NCBI RefSeq assembly: GCF_954871325.1
Contig: NC_088775.1
Coordinates: 58,629,561-58,693,560 of the forward strand
Reading direction: 5' to 3'
Origin: Gordionus sp. m RMFG-2023
Lineage: Eukaryota; Nematomorpha; Gordioida; Chordodea; Parachordodidae
Length of the DNA: 64,000 nucleotides
Notes under the pieces: generated by a model
Told to the model about the DNA's origin: nothing
Database searches by the model: none
The model's input: only the letters and a program-made list of their open reading frames with translations
Shown here: in pieces, positions 10,723-22,462 of the stretch
Numbering within the stretch: position 1 is the stretch's first letter
Layout: each line of letters opens with the position of its first letter
Program-made: the position numbers and the translations under genes

Positions 10723-13063
10723 TTATATATTTATATATATATATTATGATATATATGAAATGTCAATATTATGATATGTATGAAATGTCAATCAAAAGTG
10801 ATCTTTGGAAGGAGTGGGGATGTAGTTAAGATCAGATGGTCTTTTGCTCAAGAGTTTATATGTAAATATATGTTTATATTATGATTATGAATGAATATAA
10901 TTAATGGGAATAAAGTTTATTTTTATGATACATATATTTGTTTCTATATAGAGTATGTGTTAGTGTTAAATGTTTAAAATTATAGATGTTTAAAATTGTT
11001 GCCGTTGACTTTAGGATCCATCTAGGGATTGATGAGAATGCAATGTAGAGGATAAGAATGGGATTTGTGAGTGATACAATGAAATGAATAAAAAGAATTG
11101 ACTATGTTAAATAAATTTTTCACAACTCAAGTTATTACATTTTTTTTAAACAAATGAAATTTTTAATTTATAAAATTAAATGGGAATTTTTATAAGGGAT
11201 AAAATATAATTAGATATTGAGAAAAATAGATGACAAGATTAAATATTATTAAATGTATAGATTTAAAATGATTCTGTAAATATATGTAAAATTTTTGTAA
11301 ATATATGTGAAATAATGTAATCAAAAGGGTAAGGATTTTTGATTTTTTTAACTTGAATAAAAAGAGTTGAAAAACTAGATATTTTTATTGTCATTTTGAT
11401 GAAATAAAAATAAAATTTGTTTAAATTTAATTCAGTGGATAATTTTATTGTCATGTTGATGAAATAAAAATTAAATTTATTGAAAATTAAGACAGATTTC
11501 ATATGTATATAGAGAGAGTTATTTTAATTATGTGACAGGTTATTTTATTAAATTTAGTTTTTTTTTAAAGGGCTATTAATTAATTTATTAAAATAAAATA
11601 TAAAATTAAGAAAAGGGGTATTTATTGGAATTATAAGGGTACGGAAGTAGAGAATTTAGTGATAAAACTGGAAATTTATTATAAAAATATATACAAAATA
11701 AAAGTGTGAATAAAAATTGGTGAATAATTATGGTGATGATCAAAATTTTTATGAGTGATATTAAAAATATATAATAGATTTTTGTGCTGAAATTATTAAT
11801 TTTTATATATGCAATTGGAGCTTTTAAAAAGATGGACATGTGTGTTGGTTTATTTTTAATCTATTTTTAATAATATTGATTAATGGTGAATATAATGCAA
11901 TTTTAATTAGGGTGATATGTTATGTAAGTGATAAGTGTATATATATATTTGTGTGATATATATAAATGTATAGTTTATGTTATCATTAAGATGTGTTATA
12001 TATGTGATATATTTTTAAATGTAAAGTTATCATTATGATGCGTTTGAAATGATAACTTATAAATCATATAAATTGAAATTTTTTTTCATTTTTATTAGAT
12101 TGTACAATATTTCCTGTTCAACAATTGTAATAATATTTCTGTCTTTATTTTTTTTAACAATTAAGATTTGTTTTTTTTTTTGTGAAAATCAAAATATTCT
12201 ATTTATTTACATGTAATCTATATAGTTTTAATAGTGATTATGTCATTAATTGTGAATACAAAACAAAATTGTAGTTATACGTAATATATGTAGTTTTCAT
12301 AATGATTATGTGGTTTTCATCATGATTATGTCAGTAAAATTTTTTATGTTTACCAATGTTCAATGATTATGTTAAAATATTACATCTGATGATTTATATA
12401 TTTTAAATCAAAATTTTCTTTGAGACAAAATATCACATTGATTATGTTATGTACAGAAATTACAGTTCGATGTAATTTTGATTGTTAATATTTAAAGAAA
12501 TATATGTTTCATTTAACCCCTTATATGTTCTATTTAACCCCTGATGTGAGATGAAAAATGGTGTAAATATGGGAGTATTGATGACCAAGAGCTAGTATTC
12601 AATGAAAAAGTCTGAAGAGATTATGAAAAGATGATATCAAATAACTGATGAGAAATGAAGAGAATTTGGGAGGATCATATGAAAAATGAAGAATATCTAT
12701 GATATATTGTTTTTTTTAGAATGTAACACGTGGCTTCTGAAGGGTAGGCTTGTTGTAGTTTTGTTATATATTTATATATATATTATGATATATATGAAAT
12801 GTCAATATTATGCTATGTATGAAATGTCAATATTATGATATGTGTGAAATGCCAATCAAAAGTGATCTTTGAAAGGAGTTGGGTTGTAATTAAGATCAGA
12901 TGGTCTTTTGTTCAAGAGTTTATATATAAATATATGTTTATATTATGATTATGAATGAATATAATTAATAGGAATAAAGTTTATTTTTATGATACATTTA
13001 TTTGTTTCTATATTTTAGAGTATGTGTTAGTGTTAAATGTTTAAAATTATAGATGCTTAAAAT
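10723..13063. mobile_element. LTR-like fossil element: two direct repeats of about 280-300 bp with 1.77 kb between
   Basis: The segments 10723-10998 and 12765-13063 are near-identical direct repeats sharing GATCAGATGGTCTTTTG, a TATA-like run and an AATAAAG polyadenylation-like signal, which is the make-up expected of LTRs. They enclose about 1.77 kb with no recognisable gag or pol. The unit sits inside the GACAATTGTC minisatellite, which continues on both sides, so it inserted after the array formed. It looks like a small non-coding LTR-type (TRIM-like) fossil; a plain segmental direct repeat is the alternative. The two repeats differ at a modest number of sites, suggesting moderate age. Confidence 0.45.
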
Positions 13064-14215
13064 TTACAACATATTTATTATACTTTAAAAAAACTCAAAA
13101 AAGTTCAAAAATAACGATTATGACAATTGTCACTTTCACTGAAATATTAATTTAACATGTTTATAAAACATATTTCTTATTTACTTTAAAAAAACTCAAA
13201 AATAACGATTATGACAATTGTCACTTTTCGATAGTACACTTTCAATGAAATATTAATTTAACATGTTTACAAAACATATTTTTACCCATTTACTTTAAAA
13301 AAACTCAAAAAGTTTAAAAATAACGATTATGACAATTGTTACTTTTCTACAGTATACTTTCACTGAAATATTAATTTAACATGTTTAACAAAACATATTT
13401 TTACCTATACACTTTAAAAAAAGTTCAAAAATAACGATTATGACGATTGTCACTTCTCTATAATAAACTTTCACTGAAATATTAATTTAACATGTTTACA
13501 AAACATATTTTTACCTATTTACTTTAAAAAAAATTAAAAAAGTTCAAAAATAACGATTATGACAATTGTCACTACAGTACACTTTAACTGAAATATTAAT
13601 TTAAAAGTTTACAAAACATATTTTTACCTATTTACTTTAAAAAAAGTTTAAAAATAACGATTATGACAATTGTCACTTTTCTATACTACATTTTAACTGA
13701 AATATTAATTTAAAATGTTTACAAAACATATTTTTACCTATATACTTTAAAAAAAGTTCAAAAATAACGATTATGACAATTGTCTCTACATTACACTTTC
13801 ACTGAAATATTAATTTAAAAGTTTACAAAACATATTTTTACCTATTTACTTTAAAAAAAGTTCAAAAATGATGATTATGACAATTGTCACTTTTTTATAG
13901 TACACTTTCACTGAAATATTAATTTAACATGTTTACAAAACATATTTTTACCTATATACTTTAAAAAAGCTCAAAAATGTTCAAAAATACGATTATGACA
14001 ATTGTCACTTCTTTATAGTACACTTTCACTGAAATATTAATTTAACATGTTTAAAAAAAATATTTTTACATATTTACTATAACGATTATGACAATTGTCA
14101 CTTTTCTACACTTTCACTGAAATATTTATTTAACATGATTACAAAACATATTTTTACCTATTTACTTTAAAAAAACAAAAAAGTACAAAAATAACGATTA
14201 TGACATTAATCATTA
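13064..14215. repeat. GACAATTGTC minisatellite, second inverted array
   Basis: About eleven units of 90-120 bp, same orientation as 10321-10722, each with ACGATTATGACAATTGTCAC and AACATGTTTACAAAACATATT. It is followed by AT-rich sequence (14216-14560) and the composite's right tip. Confidence 0.9.
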
Positions 14216-14936
14216 TTACCTAAAAAATTATCTATCAAAAGATATATAATAGATAAAATTACGTAAAATATAAATATATAAAAATCATTTTAAAAATATA
14301 TATTAAAAAATATCAATCAAAAAAATATATTTAAAAAATTTATTAAAAAAATCATATAACACAAAGAATAAAAAAAATTAGCGATCAAAATATATTAAAA
14401 AAATATATATACTAAAAGAAAATATATATTAAAAAAAATATCAATCAAAAAAATATATTGTAACAAATTAAAATATATTTTAAAAAAATTTAAAATATTA
14501 AATAATAATAAATTAATCTCAAATAAATAATATTATTAATTTGTAAAATATAATACATTGCCTGGTTATTTCGGCAATGTATACTTTGCCGAAATAACAA
14601 AATTACTCTGCCTACCACTACCTCACATTGCCGAAATTACATTGCCGCTAACATATATAAAAAATATGAAAATAATGTATAACTCTATATTATAATTATT
14701 AAATACATAACAATTTTCTTTAATGGATTTTAAATTGATTTAATTTTGTAAATAAATACTGTAATGTAATTTTACTAATATCATAAATAAATAAAAGTAA
14801 CTAATAAAGTTAAATTCTACCTTATTATAATTATTTTATTAAGAGCCTTTTAAAATTATCTAATGATATATATCAATTGTAGCTTCAATATTTCCTCAAA
14901 TAAGAACTTGCTAAAATAATTATATATAAAATATAT

Positions 14937-15637
14937 TAGGGATGTTCCGATATTTTTTATTGGATCGGATCGAGCCGATTTCACCTATTTTAAATCATCG
15001 GTTATTATCCAATATTATAAAATTTGATCCGGTATAAAATGGCTTCTTTAACAAAAATAAAATGTTATAAAATTTTTTAAAAAAGGTTGTATATAAAATT
15101 ATATATTTTTATAAATAAAATCGAAATCCATTTTTATTTATATTTTTTAACAATAATAATTAATTAATAAACATTCGCCATATTGTTATTTTTTTGCGCA
15201 TTCTGTTTATAAATGTGCGCGAGATTCTCTTCAGAATTTGTTTTTAGTGAAGCTGGTGATTTTGACAGTTGCTATCGCTGCAAGCTGACCTCTGATAAAT
15301 TGGAAATATTGGTATTTCTAAAAAGAAATCTTCGATATATTAATGTTAAATATTATTTTAAATATTTATTTCAAATTTCATAATATTATTGTTTATTAAA
15401 AGTCATTTATAAAAATATTTTATACTATTAAAATTGCAATTGAATTGAATATAAACTATAACTGAATGGTATAGTTAAATTATAGATGTTATACTAATAA
15501 AAAGTATATTAAAAATTAAAATCATTGGTATCTTTACAGAATACAAAATTATATATATCGGATAGGTAATCGGCCGATATAATTTAATATCGGGAATATC
15601 TGATCGGCCTCCAAAAAGTGGTATCAATACACCCCTA
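14937..15637. mobile_element. hAT-type non-autonomous element (TAGGGATGTnCCGATA family)
   Basis: Begins TAGGGATGTTCCGATA at 14937 and ends with ATCAATACACCCCTA at 15637, inverted ends typical of hAT elements. Subterminal CGGATCGG/ATCGG words are symmetric. Flanks are A/T runs that could be an 8 bp duplication but are not diagnostic. A second member of the family is at 41392-42178; both share the internal word AAAATGGC(T/G)TCTTTAACAAAAA. No transposase inside. Confidence 0.65.
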
Positions 15638-15748
15638 AAAAATATATATCCAAAATGATATTAATTTGATAATCAGTCATCTTCTATAAAAAAATTTAAT
15701 AACTATCATCTAAAAGGGACTTAAGTATAGGTATTATTTTGTTAATAA

Positions 15749-15958
15749 TTATAAAATATGTATAATATACTTTAATATGTTTAACAAAGTTCGTAAAGGA
15801 GTTTGTTGAACCTTTAATAACTTTTTTACTTGTGCAATTTTGACATTCAGCTTGTCCCTTGTTCTTTTTCTCATGAATTTATAAAATTTCCCATCTAGAA
15901 TTTTAAGATTCGGATTTGATTGAGGAGAACCTATCTTCAAATTTTATCTTCACTACTA
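15749..15958 (-). CDS. Possible unrecognised exon or short gene
   Basis: On the minus strand a frame of about 63 codons (GSPQSNPNLKILDG... RKRTRDKLNVKIAQVKK) has a mixed, non-simple amino-acid content, unlike most chance frames here. It is preceded by a possible acceptor (TTTGAAG just above 15940) and has possible donors near its end. I do not recognise the protein. A transposon fragment is equally possible. Confidence 0.25.
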
Positions 15959-16189
15959 TGATTGTACATTCTACAAATTAAAAAATATTACATATAAAAT
16001 ATATCCTTCTCTTATTTAGTTTTGATGTTGTTATTTTTAATCTATCTATCTTTGTGACCTGTAAAATTTCCAACTAATTTTGGTTATTAATATATTTAAA
16101 ATATAATAGCGGGAAGAAATAAAGAAAATATTACAAGATTTAGTTACATTGTGTGATATGTAAATGTTTTAAACATGAATATTAAAAAG

Positions 16190-16362
16190 AATCTGTATCT
16201 GTATCTTTTTAAAGAAAATAAAATAGATACAAGATTCTTTTCAAAATAAAGGATCTTAGATACAGATACTAGTATCTTATTAAAAATGTCAATAAGATAC
16301 TGAGTACAAGATACAAAAGGATATTGTATCTTAGATACAAGTATTCGCGGTACTGCCCAACT
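16190..16362. mobile_element. End of an hAT MITE (CAGAGTTGGGCAGTA family)
   Basis: The minus strand from 16362 reads CAGAGTTGGGCAGTACCGCG followed by several GTATCTTAGATAC-type repeats. The same tip occurs on the plus strand at 60264 with similar GATACAAG words. The other end is not clear. Confidence 0.5.
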
Positions 16363-17218
16363 CTGATTGTGATGGTATATATACTGCTTGTAGTTTGGTG
16401 TACTCTGCGTCTACATGAGCGGGGGAAGGAGGTAGGTGCAGTTTGCTTCCAATTTTTTTTAGGGGGTTAGGGGTAGGCATTTAACAGGGAGTAGCCTAGA
16501 GGTGTGATAAATTTATTGGGAGATTATCTATTAAATTTTTAGATGAAATTCAAAATATATTGTTGTAAGAAATTATCTAATACTTTTAATATAGATCATT
16601 TATAAAACAATGATATTGCTTAATATCGACCAAATTTATGTATTGCATACAATGAATTATTTTTCAAATAAAACTTATTTCCGGATAATTCTTTGCTATC
16701 TTTTTAATTGTAATTTAAAAGATATTCATGCAAACAATTTACTATAATAATTCAATCATTGTAAATAATTTTTAATTATTCATGTTCTAAATATTGACTC
16801 TTTTATATTCATTTTTGATATGGTAGTAATAATTTAATTTATATTTTTTTAATATATGAATGGAGTACCATTGCAATTAAAAAGTACAATTAATCATGTT
16901 AGATATTGATTTTTGAGGGTGAGGAGGGGTTGCTTCCAGTAGATATCCTAGCATGAAGACGATGAGGTGTATTCATCGTCCGATAAGAGGTGTGTAAAGG
17001 AGCACTTTTTCAGCTCTTTAAATATAAACTCAACTCTATTTATCAAAGCTTGTATATCTCAAGAAAATTTGGGAAAATCTAACTTATCGCAATAATTGAC
17101 TATAGATTTAGTTTTCTTATTTATTTTTGTATTTTTTTTATAGTGGTGTGCGCTTATTACAAACCATCTTCCGTCAGAATATGGGAAAAGATTCCCCTAA
17201 AGTATAATATTTCCGTGA
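16363..17218. other. No gene seen
   Basis: AT-rich sequence with short G-rich patches (16420-16500, 16915-17000). Nothing recognisable. Confidence 0.4.
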
Positions 17219-17499
17219 CTAAATAAATGAAGATCTTTTCATTGACTGGTGATTTTGTGAGAAATCACACAGATAGCCAAGGTAGTCAATGCTGCTTCTA
17301 ATTTGCAGTGGAAATTGGCAATCAAATATATCTCGAAATATAGATTGGAGTAGCACGGGCATTGTAGTGTCAATAATAGAAGATATCTGATCCTTTGGGT
17401 AGATAGAAAATAAATAAAAAAATTTGTAAAAAACTTCCAATAAATATTCCCAAGAAAACAATTAACAAAAAAAATATTAATTATTCTTAGAATATACAA
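17219..17499 (-). CDS. Possible unrecognised exon
   Basis: Two overlapping minus-strand frames stay open for 80 and 86 codons over a stretch of more balanced composition (17220-17420). One reads ...DTTMPVLLQSIFRDIF... and the other ...NFHCKLEAALTTLAICVIS.... Either could be a host exon of a helical protein, flanked by AT-rich intron-like sequence with pyrimidine-rich ends. I cannot identify the protein and cannot tell which frame is real. Confidence 0.2.
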
Positions 17500-17819
17500 C
17501 TATCAAGAAAAATATAAGTTTAATTCTAGATTATAAGTAAATATATATTAAATCATGAATTAGTAAATGGCATGACAATCAATAGGATGATATAAACAGA
17601 TGTTTGTTGATTTACTCGCCATCTTTTCTTTGCACATTGTTAATGATGGATAATCATTAATTGCAAAATCAATAAGATAAGACAAGGCTTTATCTAAAAT
17701 AAATTTTTTTATAAATAATAATGCACTGAATCTGAAGAGGAATTAATATCAGGTGCATCTCTAGCGATTGCCATATATGATAAGATAATAGCTAAGGATC
17801 TAAAACATTGCGCCTAAAA

Positions 17820-18180
17820 TTGCCACCCCCCCCCCTTCTCTTAAGGATAAGAGGAAATTTTTTAAGAAGTTTTTAGCTAAAAAGCCGGCCCACTCGTAGT
17901 TTAAATTTTTAACCCCCCCCCCCACCCCCCGCCGGCTCATTTATCTATAAATTTTGTTTAACACACTTGCCTAATGTTTAAAGATTATTTTAATGACTGG
18001 TTTCGCTCTATTTATTTTAATGGCTGGTTTGGCTCTTTATTTATTCTTAATAAATTAATGTTCTGCTCATTTCGACTGAAAAATATAAAAAATTCACCCG
18101 CCCATTACTTTAAAAAAAATTTAACCCGACCGCCACCCGCCCAGTGTTAAAAATATTTTAGAAAATCCGACGGGCTGACC
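17820..18180. repeat. GC-rich subterminal transposon sequence (CCCGCC words)
   Basis: C homopolymers (about 17827 and 17913) and CCCGCCC-type words surround a segment, 17937-18050, that recurs at 40245-40335 (TCATTTATCTATAAATTTTG, then CGCCTAATGTTTAAA and GGCTGGATTGGCTCTTTA). The CCCGCC words resemble hAT subterminal repeats also present at 21773 and 24145-24235. Confidence 0.5.
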
Positions 18181-18189
18181 TATAGTACA

Positions 18190-19097
18190 GATACCTTAGA
18201 TAAGCCTCTTTAAATTTATATTGAGGAAATTGAAAAATAATCAAATTCATTAGATAGTAAAAAGAAAAGCTCAACCCTTCATGAAAATTTGAAATTTGGG
18301 TTATATAAAATCAAGAATTAGGTTCATAGTCGTGATAAGATATACTTTTTCTACAAATAAAAAAATTTGTGATCTAGTGGGAAGGGGGGGGGGGTTATAA
18401 GGTTTTCCAGGGGATTTCCCCCTGAGGTCACTACAAAAATCAGTTACATCATCCTTATTTTCGGAAAAGCTTGCTCCGGGGTCACCCAATTAAACTGCTA
18501 GACGTATTTATCCGAAGTTTAAATAAGTTGTTGGATTGTTACTTAGTAAATGAAACTTTTTCTATTAAAGAAATCTTGATTTAAGTCAACCAATATAATA
18601 TATTTAAGTACTTATTATGTAAAAGTAAAAAAAGAAAATTAGAAAATCTATAACTCATTTTTTATTTAAATAATATACGCGTATAAGTATTTAAATATTA
18701 TTTATATCGGGATATATTGACTATTAAGTCGTTATTTAGTTTATTGAAATAGCAATTAGATTATTATAAAAATGAGAAATAAATATAAATAATTTTTATA
18801 ACATTGTTGTATTGCACTTAACCCTTGTAAACGATTCATTTTTTTTAGTAACAGCTTAACTAGAGGATGGTTAATATATTTATTTTTTGGCTTTCAGTTG
18901 ACTTGAGATCCATTCAAATCCTTCCTAGTTATAAAATTTAAAAAAAATAATATAATATATTATTATTGGCTATTAGGTTAAACGTATCCTTACTACATAA
19001 TAATATTAATTTAATTAAATAATCATAATTTTTGGCTAACAATATATTTGGAACAAAGTTAAAAATGTTGCATCAGTATCAAGATACACTTTTATAT
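18190..19097. other. No gene seen
   Basis: AT-rich; a G homopolymer near 18379 and a minus-strand frame at 18301-18489 with no recognisable content. Confidence 0.4.
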
Positions 19098-20067
19098 TGG
19101 TAAGCGGAAAATAATTTCCCGGAAAAAAAATCACCGAAAATAATTCCCCGGAAAAAAATTCCCCGGGAAAATAATTCCCTGGAAAATAATTCCCCAGAAA
19201 AAAAATCCCAGGAAAAAAATCTTTGGAATACCCGGAAAAATATTCCCGTGGAAAAAATTTCCCAGGAAAAAAATTCCCATAGAAAATAATTCCCCGGAAA
19301 TAAATTCCCCATTTTTTAGATTAAAATTAAATATGGGGGAAAATTAATCCCCGGAAAAAAAACCGGAAAAAATTCCCAGAATAATTTTTTAAAAATCATC
19401 AAAAAATAATCCCGCCGCTAAAATAACGAAAATATTTCTAAAAAATTATGTTAGTATTTTCTGAACGTTGAGAGTATTTCTTTTTTAATTCCAAAACGGC
19501 AATCTTTAAATGAGAATTGATAAATCGGTTGGTAGCTTTTATATTTTATAATTTAGTAGATAGCATAAAAAGAATAGATTTGTGACGATAGATTTTTATA
19601 GAAATATATGAAAATTATGAAAGAGGTTTTACAATTTAAATTTGAAAAGAAAAATGAAAGCAAATTTTCCCTAGAAAGAGAAAGGTTATTTTCATAATCC
19701 ACTTTTCATCTAGACTTGAATACCATGAAGAGGGGGGGGGGTTATTTCTAATACGCCACTAAGGTTAAAATATATATAACATTAAAATGAATATTATGAC
19801 ACTATTCTGTTCCGTTCGTTTATATCAGTTTGAATCCCGGACAAAATAACATAATGGGAATTTTTTATGTTTAATACTATTGATTTTAAAAATTGTATCT
19901 GATTATAAATTTTCAAAAAAAGTATTGATCCTATAATCACTGATTACAAAAGCTTATTTAATTCAAAGACTATAAATTTTCAAAAAAAGTATTGATCCTA
20001 TAATCACTGATTACAAAAGCTTATTTAATTCAAAGACTATCTCAAGTAATAGAACGCTACCAAAAAA
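19098..20067. mobile_element. Left end copy of the MULE family with GGGGAATTATTTTCC arrays
   Basis: Starts at TAAGCGGAAAATAATTTCCC and contains a tandem array (to about 19390) of GGAAAATAATTCCCC-like units. It continues with unique sequence (TTAGTATTTTCTGAACGTTG, then AATCGGTTGGTAGCTTTTAT) that matches 31135-31330, and after that with 34120-34340. In the 30.75-36.80 kb copy these two parts are separated by the 31367-34116 insertion, so this copy shows the uninterrupted order. It is cut off at about 20068 by an end of the long-TIR family. Confidence 0.7.
19906..20041. repeat. 67-68 bp perfect tandem duplication
   Basis: The segment beginning TATAAATTTTCAAAAAAAGT occurs twice head to tail with no visible difference. 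The equivalent place in the sister copy (about 34250) has one unit, so this is a recent local duplication. Confidence 0.85.
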
Positions 20068-20570
20068 TATGGTGAATTTCATATCAAATTAACTAAGGTT
20101 TCAACCCGACCCCCTTCAATTTTCTTAAATTTTGTATACTGGTAGTATATACTTAACTAAGAAAAAAAATGAAATTTTACTTTCCAACACTGTTTACCCG
20201 CTAAGATATGGCCGTTTAAAGCGCGGAAAAATGGTCATTTTTGACAAAATGCACCTCATTTATTTTCAAATATCTCGAGAAATAATTATATTATAAAAAT
20301 AATTTTAATTTAATTTTTTAGCTTAATAAAAGTTCTTTAAAATGACATAAAAATAAATATGATGGACATTTTATTAATATCGATAACCGGATGTGTAAAA
20401 CCGGAAATGGCCATAGAAAAAAAGGTATTTTTTCAAAATTTCTTTTCTGTAGATAGATATCACACTGCTTTATATTTGTACAAAATCTTAGACAGGGATG
20501 AACATGGGTTTAGGAGTTATCACTCTTTATATGGCTAAAATTGAACATTAATATCATATTTTAATTTAAT
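20068..20570. mobile_element. Isolated terminal repeat of the long-TIR family
   Basis: About 500 bp diverged from the left terminal repeat of the 31367-34116 element: ATCAAATTAACTAAGG, CAACCCGACCCCCTT, AGATATGGCC, TAGATAGATATCACAC and ATTTGTACAAAATC(T/C)TAGA appear in the same order. The other end is not visible downstream, so this is a truncated or one-ended copy. Confidence 0.65.
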
Positions 20571-20649
20571 GAATAGTTATGAAATAATGTTAATTTAAAA
20601 ATTATGTCTAAATTAAAATTTCAACATTTTTAATACCAAAGTTCCGACA

Positions 20650-21290
20650 AATGAGGATGTTGACGTCGGAAGAAAATAATGAAGTAAAAAAACATATTGA
20701 AAACATGTTGGATTTGATTTGCATCGAAGAATATAACATCGACGTGATGAAAATCTGATTTTACCCCTTTCCCCAGATGCAAAGAGAATCAAATTAAAGG
20801 GTATTAATAAATTATAAAATTGCTTAGCTCTATTAAATGCAATGTTTGAAATAAATGGCATCCGCTTCAAAATTAAACCCCAACATATGGGAGGATGAGG
20901 TTGTTACAGAGGAGAGTATTGTACCTAATGACATAACAAAATATTTAACTCTTAAAGTGACCAGTTTTGATATGTATAATTTAGCAAAATTTTAAGTTGC
21001 ATTTTATCATTAATTTAAATTTTAAATTACTTTATTAAATTTATTATTATTGGTTTCACTTTTATTTGAAGATCTCAATTGAGGAAGAGGATATAATTCA
21101 AACGGATATCCTACTTTGGTGGAAACGAAAAGAAAGAGATTTGCCAAAGCTATCAAGATTAGCAAGAAAAATATTGGCAATTCCTGCAGCTAGTGTTTCT
21201 TGGAACGCGGATTTAGCATTGCTGAAAGATTTTTAGAACAAAGAAGAACATGTTTGAATTTAGAAAATTTTTTGTCATTTTCATCGAAAA
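20650..21290 (+). pseudogene. hAT transposase relic, C-terminal half with dimerisation domain
   Basis: Plus-strand frames give TSEENNEVKKHIENMLDLIC near 20650, WEDEVVTEESIVPNDITKYL near 20888, then LLWWKRKERDLPKLSRLARK at about 21110 followed by ILAIPAASVS. This is the W-x-P-x-L-x-x-LA-x-x-(I/L)L-x-(I/V)PA pattern of the hAT C-terminal dimerisation domain. The next conserved block, ERGFSIAERFLEQRR, lies in another frame from about 21199, so there is a frameshift there. An intron may separate the blocks at about 20990-21070. N-terminal BED finger and catalytic core are missing. Confidence 0.65.
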
Positions 21291-21399
21291 TAATTTTAAA
21301 TTGTTTCCACATTGAAGATTTTAGTTTATTATTATCTGAATTTTCTCTTAATTTATATAAATTATTTTTTATTTTTTTAGATATATTTTCTTTATTCAT
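21272..21399 (-). pseudogene. hAT N-terminal fragment (start of a BED-type protein), opposite strand
   Basis: From ATG at 21399 the minus strand encodes MNKENISKKIKNNLYKLREN followed by KSSMWKQFKIIFDEN, closely like the start of the hAT protein at 25877 (KSEIWAKFNIIIDEN), the lead-in to its zinc finger. The finger itself is missing because the frame runs into the antisense of the 20650-21290 relic at about 21272. The C-terminus of one hAT protein and the N-terminus of another are thus joined tail to head on opposite strands. Confidence 0.5.
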
Positions 21400-21419
21400 A
21401 ATAAAATTTTAAAATAAAA

Positions 21420-21889
21420 ATTAAATTAAAAAATTATGTTATAAATAATAAAATAAAAATGAAAAGGGCAATTATAAAGATAAACAATTATTACTAAAAT
21501 AAAATAATACAATGCAGATTGCAAACCCAAAAAAAGGAAATTTTAAGAGAAAAGTTTTATTACATTCCCATAAAAGGAAATTTTTAATAGACAAATGTTT
21601 ATTTATTCTAAGAAAAATATTTTATTTTTGTGTTTATTACATAATATAGTTAGGTAAATATTCTCCACCTAAAAAAAACGATTGGTACAATAAAAAAAGA
21701 AATATTGTTATTATAGTTCATTAAATATTTTTTTTTAGTTTGTTTTTGAACAAATTTTTTAAATTTCCTTAACCCGCCCGCCCATTGTTCAAATTTTTAA
21801 ATATTTGTAATTCAGATCATAAATTTTTAAAATCTTCACAAATTTAGCCTAATTAAGATAGTTTATAAATTAATTAAATCTTACTTCAT
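21420..21889. other. No gene seen
   Basis: AT-rich with an AACCCGCCCGCCCATTG word near 21770 of the hAT subterminal type. Confidence 0.4.
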
Positions 21890-22440
21890 CTAAAGGAATA
21901 CAAAGCCTGGCTAGCTTGTGAGATTTCTTCAGGAGATAATATATATGTTTGACTGGTGGGAGTAGAAGGATTGACCAGCGAGAGAATATGAGATTTAGGC
22001 AACACTAAAATATCATCTTTCAGAGGAAATTTAAATGAGGCTGAAGGTCCACAAGTGTGTAAAAATCGGATTTTTACTTCTTCATTTATATCATTTTTAT
22101 CGATTATATATCCTAACCACCATTTGTCATCATATACACATGTTATATATCAATTAATATTTTAAATATAATTTTCTCATTTTAAAACGAAACTTGTTTT
22201 ATATTATATTTTTGGGAATTATAATATATTTTGGTTTTTAGTCTATTTTGATCAATGGGAATAACCCCGTGAATTTTTTGGGCCCCATGTATGGGCAGTG
22301 CAGAATTAAATCTTTTACGAAGGGCTAATTCCTCTTCGATATATTCTTGATTGGATACATATTCAAATTGAATTCCATTAATATTTTCTTTAGCATAATT
22401 ATATAATTCTAATGGGGTTAGGATTTGATTTCATTTGGCC
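21890..22440 (-). pseudogene. Fragment of a transposon-associated protein with a Tudor-like VYD...WW domain
   Basis: The minus strand from about 22150 encodes CVYDDKWWLGYIIDKNDINE, then KIRFLHTCGPSASFKFPLKD, DILVLPKSHIL and YILSPEEISQASQALYSF before a stop near 21890. This pattern (VYD-x-x-WW-x-G, H-x-x-GP-x-x-SF-x-(W/F)P, D-x-x-x-(V/W)P) is familiar from the C-terminus of uncharacterised invertebrate proteins often linked to mobile elements. A second block upstream (22440-22230 on the minus strand; EEELALRKRFNSALPIHGAQ) may be the preceding exon. The joining intron is not clear. I cannot name the family, and broken reading frame in the first block suggests a pseudogene. Confidence 0.45.
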
Positions 22441-22462
22441 TTTGAAGACTAGCTCTGGCAGT

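Larger units (their letters stand above)
2461..14659. mobile_element. 12.2 kb foldback-like composite element with array-built inverted ends
   Basis: Both extremes carry the same tip in inverted orientation: TATATATGTTAGCAGCAATG at 2461 and its counterpart (TATATATGTTAGCGGCAATG on the minus strand) ending at 14659, followed by GGCAATGT repeats, a shared ATTTTGTTATTTCGGCAAAG block and AT-rich sequence. Inside, two array families occur as inverted pairs: CGCGAATGCATTAT units at 2653-2985 versus 7728-8362, and GACAATTGTC units at 8626-9290 versus 10321-10722 and 13080-14215. The AT-rich block 8363-8625 is also an inverted copy of about 14225-14480. Long inverted repeats built of tandem units are the hallmark of Foldback/Galileo-like elements of flies, but no transposase is visible, so superfamily is unknown. 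It may be several nested elements. Confidence 0.5.

Noticed and set aside
11263-11839. Two minus-strand frames inside the LTR-like element
   Set aside because: Low-complexity F/Y/I/K content and an internal duplication; no gag or pol motif.
19079-19312. Minus-strand frame of FFPGNYF-type repeats (also 30739-30996)
   Set aside because: The protein-like repeat is just the GGAAAATAATTCCCC array read in one frame.
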